Below, piece by piece: positions 8,609-18,352 of a DNA stretch of 64,000 bases. The stretch is taken from NCBI GenBank assembly GCA_030017685.1, contig JASEHH010000008.1, positions 1-64,000 of the forward strand, given 5' to 3'. Made by a program: the position numbers and the translations under genes. How positions within the stretch are numbered: the stretch's first letter is position 1; each line of letters starts with the position of its first letter. Origin of the DNA: Thermodesulfobacteriota bacterium (GTDB taxonomy: Bacteria; Desulfobacterota; BSN033; UBA1163). The notes under the pieces are model-generated. The model saw only the letters and a list, made by a program, of their open reading frames with translations, was not told where the DNA came from and did not search any database.

Positions 8609-11536
8609 TTACGATGGTTTAAGACCTTCCTTTCTTTTAATTTCCTCAGGTAACAATTCGTCAGAGCGAGTAATCATTTTCACAATATCAGCCACTATCT
8701 CTCTTTCTTCAACCTGAAGACTATAGTATCTCTGGATATCCTTACTATAAATGATCTCTATTGCCATAATGATTGGTTTCAAGAGTTCTCGATAATCGTC
8801 TCCTTTTAGTGTTATAATTTCATTCACTGCAGCCTTGATGAGCGAAATTTCTCCGGTGCTCGCTGTCTTCTTTAGGAATGTCATTGTTAATTCAGCAATA
8901 TTGTTAGCTTTCAGTTTATAGCTTTTACTATAGGCACTCTCGATCAATTTTCCTGCGTTTCCGCGATTACCAACTTTCAGTTCATTGATCGCAATACTAA
9001 AACTGATATCTATAAGGTTTACAAGGGCATATTCATAATCTGGGTCAATTTTTATTGCTTTTTCAAGGGCTTGCAGTGCCTCCTCGTATCTGCTGAGATT
9101 TTCTAATGTTAATCCCTTATTTGTGAGCGCCCATTTATCATTTGGGTCGATTTCTAGTGCCTTATTAAAGACTTCCAATGCCTCCTCATACCTGCCTAAT
9201 TTTGCCAAAGTAGATCCCTTGTGTGAAATGGTTTCTTCATTTTTAGAATTAATTTCCAATGCTTTATCAAAAATTTTTAAAGCATCCTCATGCCGATGTA
9301 GCCCGCAACTTAAAACATGACCCTTTTGTGTAAGTAAGTCTATATCATTTGGGTTATTTTCTAAAGCACGGTTAAAAGTATCTAATGCTTCCACGGATTT
9401 TCCCAAAAATACTAATGCGATACCCTTATAATACAATGTATAGTCGCAATTCGGTTCAATTTCTAGAGCCTTGTTGAAAGCCTCCAATCCTTCATCTTCT
9501 CTATTGAGATTAAATAACGCCAATCCTTTATTTGCTAAAGCACGATGGTCCTTTGGATCGATTTTAATAGATTCATTTAAAATTTCCAGTGCCTCTTCAA
9601 ACCTGTCAATGTTTAATAAAACCTCTCCCTTATTAGCCAATGTATAGCTATCATTTGGATCGATTTCGAGAGCCTTATTGAAAGCTTCCAATGCCTCCTC
9701 ATATCGGTTGAGGTTAACTAATGCAAAGCCTTTTCTTGATAAGGCATAAGCATCCATTGGATCGATTTTGAGAGCCTTATTGAAGGCTTCCAATGCATTC
9801 TCATATCGGTTGAGAGTTAACAACAAGGATCCTTTATTTTCTAGTGTAATGCCATCCGTTGGATCGATTTTGAGAGCCTTATTGAAAGCTTCCAATGCCT
9901 CCTCATATCGGTTAAGAATAAATAATGCAATGCCTTTTCCTGATAAGGCATAAGCATCCGTTGGATCGATTTCGAGAGCCTTATTGAAGGCTTCCAATGC
10001 CTCATCATATCGATCAAGACTTTCTAACGCGTCACCTTTCCCTTTGAGAGCAAGTTCGTTTTTGGGATTAATTCCTAGAACCTTGTCGAAGGCTTCCAGT
10101 GCATTTTCATATCTTTCTTTAGAAAGAAGTAGGGATCCCTCATACAAGGTTATAATATTTTTTAATTTATCATTTTTAGTATCAGTTGCAGTTTCCTTAA
10201 GTTTCTGAATTTCATATTCAGCCTCATCCCACTCGCCAAGGGCTAGCAGTTTGGATGTAACTTTCAGTAGAGCATCTGGCTTAAATTTAAGTGGTAAAGT
10301 TTCAGCATAGTAGCATATGTCTCTGATTGCAGTTCTTTCCCCAGCTTCAAGAAGTTCAAATTTTGCTTTAAAAAGTTCTCTCCGTTCGTCCGGGGTATAC
10401 CAAAGTTGTAAGAACTCCATAAGAATCGAAACCCTTTTTCGGCCAAAAGGCTGCCTCATCTCCCTCCATAGCCGAAAGAGCCTTTCCCTCACTTCGTAAT
10501 AGGTCCGTCTCCCAGTAGGCCTTGAGATAATATATCCATCCTTCTCCAATCTCCTAAGCTGCGTTGTTACAGTGGGGAGGTCGATTCTGGCTTTATTTGA
10601 GATTTGTTTGGGAGTAATAGGTGCCCCAGCTGAGATGAGTATATCGAAAATTCTTCTTCGCTGCGTTGGTAAAATCTGAAATATCTCTTGATAATAAGGG
10701 GTATGCTCATCAATTATTTTCAAAAAAGCTTTCTCTATATTCTCAAGTTCTCCTTTTGTGATCATCTCATAAAACAGTATAACAAGCCTTGGACTGCCAC
10801 CTGTGAGATGAGCCATGCCGTGAATCCTCGGCTCATATTTTTTGAATTCTTCAATGAATTTATTATTTCCCTCTACTTCTGCAATTTTTTGGATTAACTC
10901 CATTATCTCAGGAAGTGAAAACTCTCTAAGGTGTTGAACATCGAAAAAATTAAAAAAGGGTTCCTCATGGTCGGATATAGCTGGGAAAATCATTGGTGCG
11001 GTAGCTATAATAGAAAAGAAATTATGTTCTTGAAAGATGGACCTCAATTTTTGTAATTCCTCTGTATCTAGCTGTCTGAATAGTTCATGCAGGTTTTCAA
11101 CAAAGATGACATACCCTTTCTTATCTCTTTTTGATATCTGTTTAAGCTTTTCTAATGCGGCATCAAGGATTTCATCTTCTTCCTTGGAAGAAAGAATATC
11201 TGAGGTCATTTCTGATTTCTCTTCTAATATTCTCAGTAAAAGGTCAGATGCACGGAAAACAGAATATTCTTCTTCGGCGAGTTTGATTGGGATCAGCAGG
11301 GAACCCAATTTATTCTGGATTTCAAAGTATAGCAAGACTAAGAAATGTGATTTCCCAATTCCCCTTGGTCCTACAATTAAATAGAATCTTGGAGTCTTTT
11401 TTCTTGCTGCATTTTCAATTTCCTTAAAGAGACTTTCGAGAAGCTTTTGTCTACCTACGAAAAGCTTCTCCAGGGTGGTTTTATCCATGTTTTCTGGTGA
11501 AAATCTGTAAAAAATGATGTTACTCGATGTCGCCAT
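8609..11536 (-). CDS. STAND-like P-loop ATPase with winged helix and C-terminal TPR array
   Basis: 975 aa; Walker A IVGPRGIGKSHF, VIFVENLHELF, wHTH (ITPKQISNKARIDLPTVTTQLRRLEKDGYIISRPTGRRTYYEV), then many 34-aa repeats (YEEALEAFNKALEIDPND). Confidence 0.85.
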   Translation of the reverse strand: MATSSNIIFYRFSPENMDKTTLEKLFVGRQKLLESLFKEIENAARKKTPRFYLIVGPRGIGKSHFLVLLYFEIQNKLGSLLIPIKLAEEEYSVFRASDLLLRILEEKSEMTSDILSSKEEDEILDAALEKLKQISKRDKKGYVIFVENLHELFRQLDTEELQKLRSIFQEHNFFSIIATAPMIFPAISDHEEPFFNFFDVQHLREFSLPEIMELIQKIAEVEGNNKFIEEFKKYEPRIHGMAHLTGGSPRLVILFYEMITKGELENIEKAFLKIIDEHTPYYQEIFQILPTQRRRIFDILISAGAPITPKQISNKARIDLPTVTTQLRRLEKDGYIISRPTGRRTYYEVRERLFRLWREMRQPFGRKRVSILMEFLQLWYTPDERRELFKAKFELLEAGERTAIRDICYYAETLPLKFKPDALLKVTSKLLALGEWDEAEYEIQKLKETATDTKNDKLKNIITLYEGSLLLSKERYENALEAFDKVLGINPKNELALKGKGDALESLDRYDEALEAFNKALEIDPTDAYALSGKGIALFILNRYEEALEAFNKALKIDPTDGITLENKGSLLLTLNRYENALEAFNKALKIDPMDAYALSRKGFALVNLNRYEEALEAFNKALEIDPNDSYTLANKGEVLLNIDRFEEALEILNESIKIDPKDHRALANKGLALFNLNREDEGLEAFNKALEIEPNCDYTLYYKGIALVFLGKSVEALDTFNRALENNPNDIDLLTQKGHVLSCGLHRHEDALKIFDKALEINSKNEETISHKGSTLAKLGRYEEALEVFNKALEIDPNDKWALTNKGLTLENLSRYEEALQALEKAIKIDPDYEYALVNLIDISFSIAINELKVGNRGNAGKLIESAYSKSYKLKANNIAELTMTFLKKTASTGEISLIKAAVNEIITLKGDDYRELLKPIIMAIEIIYSKDIQRYYSLQVEEREIVADIVKMITRSDELLPEEIKRKEGLKPS
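9557..10020 (-). repeat. 102-bp (34-codon) coding tandem repeats with high nucleotide identity inside the TPR gene
   Basis: Unit GGATCGATTT[TC]GAGAGCCTTATTGAA[AG]GCTTCCAATGC...CTCATATCGGTT repeats at 102-bp spacing. Confidence 0.85.
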
Positions 11537-12736
11537 AATATATCCTCCACCAGTCTCTGAGCATCTTCGAGTAAAATTTAAGCCCCCTTTTGGGGTCGTG
11601 TTCTATGTAAAAGTCATGGCTCAGGTCCGCTATTAAATCCATAAATTTCTCATAATCATCTTGGCCTGTTTCTTGTTTGAAAATACCAAAGGCAATATCA
11701 ACCGGGAAGTATTCTTGGTTGCATACTTTCCTTAATATAGCTTTAGCGGCTTTTTCTTCCAATCCTGCCATTCCTGTATAGAAAATTTTAAGTCTCTGGA
11801 AATAGTGCTCAAAATAATGTTTCCCTTCGTTACCAAGTATGCAAAAATTATAAACGGTTTCAATTAATTTCTCGTTAATTTCCTTACCCTTCAAAATTTT
11901 TTCTTCCTTTATTGCACTTAGCATCACGGCGATAAAATATGGTATGCAATCCTCTCCGATACAGTCCAATATTTTTTCTCCGAAAGGAATCTTGTACTTC
12001 CACCCTTCTTCCTTAAAAACTTTCTCAATAAGAGATAACGCTATCTCTGTCTGAAATCCACCTATTCTAAATCTCTTAAAATCGTTTATGGTGGTAACCC
12101 CGCCGACATCCCTTACAACACGATCTATGCTTACCGATCCTCCGGCAATAAACCTCAGGTTCCTGTTCAATTGCCTCAACTTCCTGAACCAATGCAAAAA
12201 CTTCTCTGTTTTAGTCTTATCTGCTTTGCTCATATTCTTAATAGCAACCGGAAATTCATCGATGACGATATAGACTTCTGATGTTTCCTTTCCGATTATC
12301 TCAAAAATTTGTCTGGATCTTTCCATCCAATCTTTTTTTAAATCTTCCTCTATGTTTCTTCTCAACTTTACTTTGAACTCGGATATTCCAATTTCTTCTA
12401 TATTTTCTCTGATATTTTCTTTGATCCATTTAGTGCCTTTTCTTAAAGCATGAAAAAGTTTGGTCTTCTTTCTGATTCTTTCATTTTCAATCAGAGCCAT
12501 AATAATCTCAGTGAGGAAGCGTTGAGGGGAGTAAACGTCTTCCACTTCGAGGAAAACACTTGTTTTATCCTTGCCCAACAGCTCTTTTTCCACCCCTCGC
12601 ATGATAGAGGTCTTTCCAAACCTACGTGGTGCGATTAAAAGAACACTATCCTTGTCAACCATTGAAATTATTTGAGAAATTCATATTCACGGTCAAAAAA
12701 ATCATCTCCAACTGCTGGGCTGCCTACTGGTATCAT
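11520..12736 (-). pseudogene. AAA/ATPase_2-type ATP-binding protein; 5' end disrupted by a 1-nt frameshift (ORF track start 12662, likely original start 12736)
   Basis: SVLLIAPRRFGKTSIM (Walker A), EVYIVIDEFPVAI. Upstream GTAAGGAGACAACC-ATG encodes MIPVGSPAVGDDFFDREYE in another frame, joinable by adding one A. Confidence 0.7.
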
Positions 12737-12752
12737 GGTTGTCTCCTTACAG

Positions 12753-12781
12753 TTTTGTTATATAACTATTTTGTTATATAA
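12753..12781. promoter_or_regulatory. Direct repeat TTTTGTTATATAA x2, 16-bp period, upstream of the ATPase pair
   Basis: TTTTGTTATATAA at 12753-12765 and 12769-12781, just upstream of the Shine-Dalgarno/ATG at 12736. Confidence 0.5.
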
Positions 12782-12957
12782 TCAATCTGTTTTAAAATGT
12801 CAAGAGAAATTTTAAGGTCTCTTTCAAGATAAGCCTCACTTTTTCTTTAGAAAGCAACCCCTTCCCTTAAGTAGAAAAGAACAAGAAAGATGGAGGTAGC
12901 ATGATATTGTGAGGAAGCCTTGACACTTCAACGATTTTAAGAGAAAAATAAGTAAAT

Positions 12958-15900
12958 ATGGCAGATTGGATAAAGGAAAAACCCCCTTCTATTTCAGTAT
13001 GGTTTGACTCAGAACCCTGGAAGAAGTGGAAGCGGATCGGTCTGACCGGATTGAAGGGATCCTCCAGGGCCTATCTCTTATCCCGGTGGAAAGAGAAGGT
13101 GAGAGGTCCTATTCTGGTCATTACGCCTCACCTCCGTGACGCCGAATTCCTCCTCGAAGACTTCCGCTTTTTTCAGAGGGAAGGCAGCGGGATCGCCTGT
13201 CTCTTTCCTCAGTGGGAGACACTTCCCTATGATGAGATCCCTCCCCATCCGGAGAGCATCCGGGAGAGGGTAAATTGCCTCTTCACGCTCATGAGGGATG
13301 AAGGTCCGGTTATCTTCTCCTCGGTAAAAGCCCTGATGCAAAGGGTTCTCCTCTCTTCGGACTTAAGGAGATTGACCTATACCCTTACGAAGGGAGAAGA
13401 GGTTGAACGGGACCGCCTCGTCCATTTTCTTCATGAAGGCGGATATGCTTCCGCAAGGATCGTTGAAAAGAGGAGTGATTTCAGCCTTCGGGGAGCGATC
13501 ATCGATATCTTTAGCCCGCTTTATGAGGAACCCCTCCGGCTCGAATTCGATGGAGACCGGCTGGAATCGATCCGGAGGTTTGATGTTGAAAGCCAGCGGT
13601 CGATCAGAGGGGCTGAGATGGAGAAGGCCACTCTTCTGCCTGTCAGAGATATTTCAAGAGATCCCTCTGCTCAGACCATGGCCACCCTCTTTGACTACCT
13701 TAAGAAAGGGGGATGGGTTTTTATCGTTGAAGGGGAAGAGGTGGAGAGGGAGGCAGAGGCCTTCTCCCATATGGCCGAAGCCCATTATGAGAAGGTCCGG
13801 GTTAAGAAAGGCTCTGTTCCTCTGCCCGATTCGCTTTACCTCCGTTCTGAGGATCTCCTCAACGTTCTCGGAAGATTTCAAACGGTCTTTCTCCAGGAAG
13901 GCCCTGTTGCTCCTCCCCGATGTGAGCGCATTTATCCATTGGATGTGGAGAGCAACGAAGATCTTCAGAGGGAGATCAAATCGATCTTTCAAACAGAAGA
14001 GCGTTCGACCGAAGGTTCACCCTTGTCCATTCTCCTGAAACACCTTCGCCACTGGCAGAGAGAGGGAAAGGGCGTCTTCATCGTCTCCCATACCACGGGC
14101 CAGGCTGAAAGGATGAGGGACCTTCTTTCCCACTACGAGATCGCCTCCCGCCTTGAACGGGGGAAGAGGTTCGGTGAGGTGATAGAAGAAAGAGGAATGA
14201 TCACACTCCTCATCGGGCTGCTCTCCTCCGGGTTTCGAGCCTTTGAAGAGGGCTGGGTTCTCTTGACAGAAGAGGAGATCTTCGGAGAGAGAAGAAGGCT
14301 CAAGGAGGAGAAACCGGGGAAACGTCTGCCGAAAGGGGAAGGCGCTCCTCTTTCCTCCTATGGCGAACTCCGTGAGAACGATTTTATCGTCCACACAGAC
14401 TATGGCATCGGCCTCTACAGGGGGCTGAGACACCTGAAGATCGGGACCGTTTCAAACGACTACCTCCTCCTGGAGTATCTCGATGCGGATAAGCTCTATG
14501 TTCCTGTGGACCGGCTCAATCTCATTCAGCGTTTCATCGGAGGCGACGGAAACCATCCCCGGCTCGATAAATTGGGGGGTCGCTCCTGGCAGAGGGCGAA
14601 GAAGAGGGCGAAGGACGCCATCTCGGAGATGGTCAAAGAGATTCTCGACCTCTATGCCGCGAGAGAGGCTTTCAAGGGAATGACCTTTGCTCCGGTTGAT
14701 CAATTCTACAGGGAGTTTGAAGCGACCTTTCAATACGAGGAGACACCCGATCAGATCAGGGCCATCGAAGAGGTGATGAACGATATGGGAAACCCGAGGC
14801 CCATGGACCGGTTGGTCTGCGGGGATGTGGGATTTGGAAAGACCGAAGTCGCCCTCCGGGCGGCCTACCGCGCCGTGATGGATGGAAGACAGGTTGCGTT
14901 CCTGGTTCCCACCACTGTTCTGGCCCAGCAGCACCACCAGACCTTTTGTGACCGGTTCAAGAATTATCCGGTCGTCATCGAGATGTTGAGCCGGTTTAAA
15001 AGCCCCCGGGATCAGAAGAAGATCCTTCAGCGGCTGAGAGACGGGAAGGTGGACATCATCATCGGGACGCACCGGCTCCTCCAGAAGGATGTCTCCTTTC
15101 ATGATCTGGGTCTGGTGGTCGTCGATGAGGAGCACCGATTCGGCGTGAGCCACAAAGAGAAACTGAAACAGATGAGGAAAATGGTCGATGTGATCACCCT
15201 GACGGCCACACCCATCCCGAGAACGCTCCAGCTGGCCGTCTCCGGGATCCGTGATCTCAGCCTCATTCAGACCCCTCCTGAAAACCGCCTTTCGATCCGC
15301 ACCTTCGTGACCCGCTATGAGGATGAGATCGTCCGGGAGGCGGTTCTGAGAGAGCTTGCCCGCGGAGGACAGGTCTTCTTTGTCCACCATCGCGTCCAGA
15401 ATATCTATTCGATGGCCGCACATCTCAGAAAGCTTGTTCCCGAGGCGCGGCTGGCCATTGCCCATGGTCAGATGAAGGAGAGGGAACTGGAGGAGGTGAT
15501 GCTCCAGTTTGTGAGGGGAGAACATAACCTTCTGGTCTGCACGAGCATCATCGAGTCCGGCCTGGACATCCCGGCGGCCAATACGATCCTGATCAACCAT
15601 GCCGAGCGCTTCGGCCTTGCGGATCTCTACCAGCTACGGGGACGGGTGGGACGGGGAAGGCATCAGGCCTATGCCTATCTTCTCATCCCCTCAGACCTCT
15701 CCCTTTCGAGGGATGCGGCAAAAAGGTTCCGGGCGATTCAGGAGTTGAGTGAATTAGGATCCGGATTCAAACTGGCCCTCCAGGATATGGAGATCAGGGG
15801 GGCGGGAAATCTTCTCGGCCGTTCCCAATCCGGACATATTTCCGCCGTGGGGCTCGAATATTACACCCAGTTGATGGAGAAGGCGGTCAGAGAGTTGAGG

Positions 15901-16356
15901 GGAGAGGAAGTGATCGAAGAGATCACACCGGAGATTCATTTCCATCTTCCCGCCTTCATTCCCGAGAAGTATGTGGAGGACCCGGAAGAACGGCTGCGCC
16001 TCTATCGGAGGCTTTCACATTCCCGCTCGGATGAAGCGGTGGAGATGATCCGGGGAGAACTGGCGGATCGCTTCGGTAAGATTCCGGAGGAAGCGGGCCA
16101 TCTCTTTGAAGTGATCAAGGTGAAGATCCTCCTGACGAAGCTTTCCATCCGGAAGTTCGACGAGACCCCCTCGCAAATGGTTTTGACCTTCGATGAAACG
16201 ACACGGATCTCTCCTCAGAGAGTGGTCGAATGGGTCCAGCAGGGAGAGGGGAGATATCGACTCACCCCTGACTCCAGGTTGGTCGTTGAAGGGTGGCCGG
16301 GGATGAAGAAGAACCCCTTTGAGGCGGCGAGAAAGCTATTGCAAGCACTGGCCTGA
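12958..16356 (+). CDS. mfd: Transcription-repair coupling factor
   Basis: 1132 aa; SYGELRENDFIVHTDYGIGLYRGL (RID), VCGDVGFGKTEVALRAAYRAVMDGRQVAFLVPTTVLAQQHHQTF, DEEHRFGVSHKEKLK, QLRGRVGRGRHQAYAYL. Confidence 0.98.
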   Translation: MADWIKEKPPSISVWFDSEPWKKWKRIGLTGLKGSSRAYLLSRWKEKVRGPILVITPHLRDAEFLLEDFRFFQREGSGIACLFPQWETLPYDEIPPHPESIRERVNCLFTLMRDEGPVIFSSVKALMQRVLLSSDLRRLTYTLTKGEEVERDRLVHFLHEGGYASARIVEKRSDFSLRGAIIDIFSPLYEEPLRLEFDGDRLESIRRFDVESQRSIRGAEMEKATLLPVRDISRDPSAQTMATLFDYLKKGGWVFIVEGEEVEREAEAFSHMAEAHYEKVRVKKGSVPLPDSLYLRSEDLLNVLGRFQTVFLQEGPVAPPRCERIYPLDVESNEDLQREIKSIFQTEERSTEGSPLSILLKHLRHWQREGKGVFIVSHTTGQAERMRDLLSHYEIASRLERGKRFGEVIEERGMITLLIGLLSSGFRAFEEGWVLLTEEEIFGERRRLKEEKPGKRLPKGEGAPLSSYGELRENDFIVHTDYGIGLYRGLRHLKIGTVSNDYLLLEYLDADKLYVPVDRLNLIQRFIGGDGNHPRLDKLGGRSWQRAKKRAKDAISEMVKEILDLYAAREAFKGMTFAPVDQFYREFEATFQYEETPDQIRAIEEVMNDMGNPRPMDRLVCGDVGFGKTEVALRAAYRAVMDGRQVAFLVPTTVLAQQHHQTFCDRFKNYPVVIEMLSRFKSPRDQKKILQRLRDGKVDIIIGTHRLLQKDVSFHDLGLVVVDEEHRFGVSHKEKLKQMRKMVDVITLTATPIPRTLQLAVSGIRDLSLIQTPPENRLSIRTFVTRYEDEIVREAVLRELARGGQVFFVHHRVQNIYSMAAHLRKLVPEARLAIAHGQMKERELEEVMLQFVRGEHNLLVCTSIIESGLDIPAANTILINHAERFGLADLYQLRGRVGRGRHQAYAYLLIPSDLSLSRDAAKRFRAIQELSELGSGFKLALQDMEIRGAGNLLGRSQSGHISAVGLEYYTQLMEKAVRELRGEEVIEEITPEIHFHLPAFIPEKYVEDPEERLRLYRRLSHSRSDEAVEMIRGELADRFGKIPEEAGHLFEVIKVKILLTKLSIRKFDETPSQMVLTFDETTRISPQRVVEWVQQGEGRYRLTPDSRLVVEGWPGMKKNPFEAARKLLQALA

Positions 16357-16400
16357 TGTGGTAGATTTGCGTAGAAAATAAAGATTCCGTCTAAAAGCAT

Positions 16401-16494
16401 AGGTTAAGGTTACGGTAACGAGGCCCGCCCTGTACCATGCTAGGTTCAGGGCGGGCCTCGTTACCCTTACCGTTAGACTTTTATTTTCTAGGCA
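16401..16494. repeat. Intergenic palindromic element, perfect 19-bp stem (family G)
   Basis: GGTAACGAGGCCCGCCCTG (16414-16432) / CAGGGCGGGCCTCGTTACC (16447-16465), 14-nt loop. Confidence 0.9.
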
Positions 16495-16520
16495 ATGCAT
16501 CGCACTTTCTGGGAGGGAGG

Positions 16521-17423
16521 ATGATGAAAAAGATAATCATTTTCATCTTCGGTGTCTTTCTCTTATTGAACACCTCGAGTTGCGGGAAGTCAGGGAAGGA
16601 GGAGTTGGGCAGAAAGGAACTGGCGAGGATCAATGCTCTCTCCATCTCTCTCGAAGAATTTCGCCAGATGTCGGAGAAACAGCCCCTTGAGGGAAAGATG
16701 AGACTCCTTGATGAAAAGGGGATGAGAGATTTTCTTGAGAATTATATCATCACCCGGGAGGTGCTTTATCAGGAGGCGAAAAAGAAGGGTTTCGACAAGA
16801 GCAAAGAGATCCTGGCCAAAGTGGAAGATTTCAGAAGGGCAATGATCATCGATGGACTCATTGAGGAGGTGTTGAAGGGAAAAAGCGAGGCCACCGAAGA
16901 CGAGATCCAGCGGTACTATAAGGAGAATAAATTACTCTTTACTGAACCCCTTGAGGTGAAGATTCGACACATCGTGGTCAACTCCGAACCCGTGCTCAAG
17001 GAGGTGTTGACGAGGCTCTCCAAGGGAGAGAATTTTGAGAAGTTAGCCTCCACTTACAATATTGACCGGACACGGGAGGATGGTGGAAGCCTCGGCTATA
17101 TCCGGAGGGGACAGATGGCTCCCTCCTTTGCTCAATTTGAGGAGGCCGCTTTTTCACTGGTGAAGAAAGGGGATATGAGCGAGGTCGTGAGAACGCCCTA
17201 TGGATACCACATCATCCAGATGGAAGAGATGCGGGGGGCCAGCCTGAGGCCATTCGAACAGGTGAAGGAGAAGATTCGGTTTTTCCTTCAAGCAAAGAAA
17301 AAGCAGGAGGCTTACATCGAATATGTGAAAGAGGCGAAATCGAAGGCTAAAATCCTGATCAATGAGAAGTTATGGGCCGAAGAAGAGAAGAAGGGAGGAA
17401 AAACAAAGGAAGAGAAAAAATGA
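16521..17423 (+). CDS. Parvulin-type peptidylprolyl isomerase lipoprotein
   Basis: MMKKIIIFIFGVFLLLNTSSCG lipobox; EVKIRHIVVNSE...GENFEKLASTYNIDRTREDGGSLGYIRRGQMAPSFAQFEEAAF...YGYHIIQMEE. Start corrected from 16437. Confidence 0.9.
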   Translation: MMKKIIIFIFGVFLLLNTSSCGKSGKEELGRKELARINALSISLEEFRQMSEKQPLEGKMRLLDEKGMRDFLENYIITREVLYQEAKKKGFDKSKEILAKVEDFRRAMIIDGLIEEVLKGKSEATEDEIQRYYKENKLLFTEPLEVKIRHIVVNSEPVLKEVLTRLSKGENFEKLASTYNIDRTREDGGSLGYIRRGQMAPSFAQFEEAAFSLVKKGDMSEVVRTPYGYHIIQMEEMRGASLRPFEQVKEKIRFFLQAKKKQEAYIEYVKEAKSKAKILINEKLWAEEEKKGGKTKEEKK

Positions 17424-18352
17424 GTAGGTTCCTTTTCCATCTCTGTTTACCTCTCATCCTCCTTTTATTTCCGGGATGCGGGTTGTGGGAGGGAGGGCTT
17501 CCAGAGCATATTATTGCGCGAATCGATCGTGAAGAGATTACAATCGATGAATTCAACCAGGAATTTAAAGAGCTGGTCACCGATCAGAACCGGGAAGGGA
17601 GCCGATCAGAATTAAGAGAGGTTAAAGAAGCCTATCTCAATCAGATGATCGAACGGAAGATCCTGGCACAGGAGGCCAGGCGATTGGGAATTCGGGTCTC
17701 CGCAGAGGAATTGAGCCAGGCCATCCTTGAGATCAAAAAGGACTACCCCGGAGAGGGATTCGGGGAGAAATTGGGCCTCACGGGGATGAGCCTGGAGAAG
17801 TGGAAAGTTCGCCTGGAGGAGAAGTTACTGGCGGAGAAGATGGTCCGGGGCAGCCACCCATATAAGGGAAAGATTGAGGAGAAGTCGGCCCGAGAGTTCT
17901 ATGAGACCCATCGCTCCTTATTTCAACTTCCGCGAAGGGTGAGGGTCCGTCAGATCGTTGTGACGGATGGAAATGAGGCGATCCAGATCCAGAAGCGGTT
18001 GAAGAAGGGGGAAAGTTTTGAAAGACTGGCAAAGGAAAAGTCGCTGGGACCTGAAAAGGTCCAGGGAGGCGACCTGGGCTATTTCAGCGAGGGAGAGAGA
18101 CCTGCGGAATTTGATCATGTCTTCTCCATGGAGGTGGGCGCCATCAGTGAAGTGATCAAGAGTCCTTATGGCTATCACCTTTTCAAATTAGAGGAGAAGT
18201 CGGAGCCCCGGGAGATCTCTTTTGAAGAGGCGAAAAAGAGCATTCTTCAGAGGCTTGAGCGGGAGAAGGGAGAGGAGGAATATCAAAGGTGGTTCAAAGA
18301 TCTAAGAGAGAAAGCAAAGGTGAAGGTCAACAGAAAGTGGTTGAGATCATGA
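17420..18352 (+). CDS. Parvulin-type peptidylprolyl isomerase lipoprotein
   Basis: MSRFLFHLCLPLILLLFPGCG lipobox; VRVRQIVVTDG...GGDLGYFSEGERPAEFDHVFSMEVGAISEVIKSPYGYHLFKLEE. Confidence 0.9.
   Translation: MSRFLFHLCLPLILLLFPGCGLWEGGLPEHIIARIDREEITIDEFNQEFKELVTDQNREGSRSELREVKEAYLNQMIERKILAQEARRLGIRVSAEELSQAILEIKKDYPGEGFGEKLGLTGMSLEKWKVRLEEKLLAEKMVRGSHPYKGKIEEKSAREFYETHRSLFQLPRRVRVRQIVVTDGNEAIQIQKRLKKGESFERLAKEKSLGPEKVQGGDLGYFSEGERPAEFDHVFSMEVGAISEVIKSPYGYHLFKLEEKSEPREISFEEAKKSILQRLEREKGEEEYQRWFKDLREKAKVKVNRKWLRS

Noticed and set aside
9557-10020. Regularly spaced repeats resembling a CRISPR array
   Set aside because: Period is exactly 102 bp, in frame, and encodes TPR units; no spacer/repeat structure of CRISPR and no cas genes.
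14452-15600. Long antisense ORF (382 aa) opposite mfd
   Set aside because: Complementary to a clearly conserved mfd coding region; no recognisable family; typical GC-driven shadow ORF.
16414-16465. 19-bp perfect hairpin as a simple mfd rho-independent terminator
   Set aside because: No U-tract directly follows the stem and related copies occur elsewhere, so a repeat family explains it better; terminator activity cannot be excluded.
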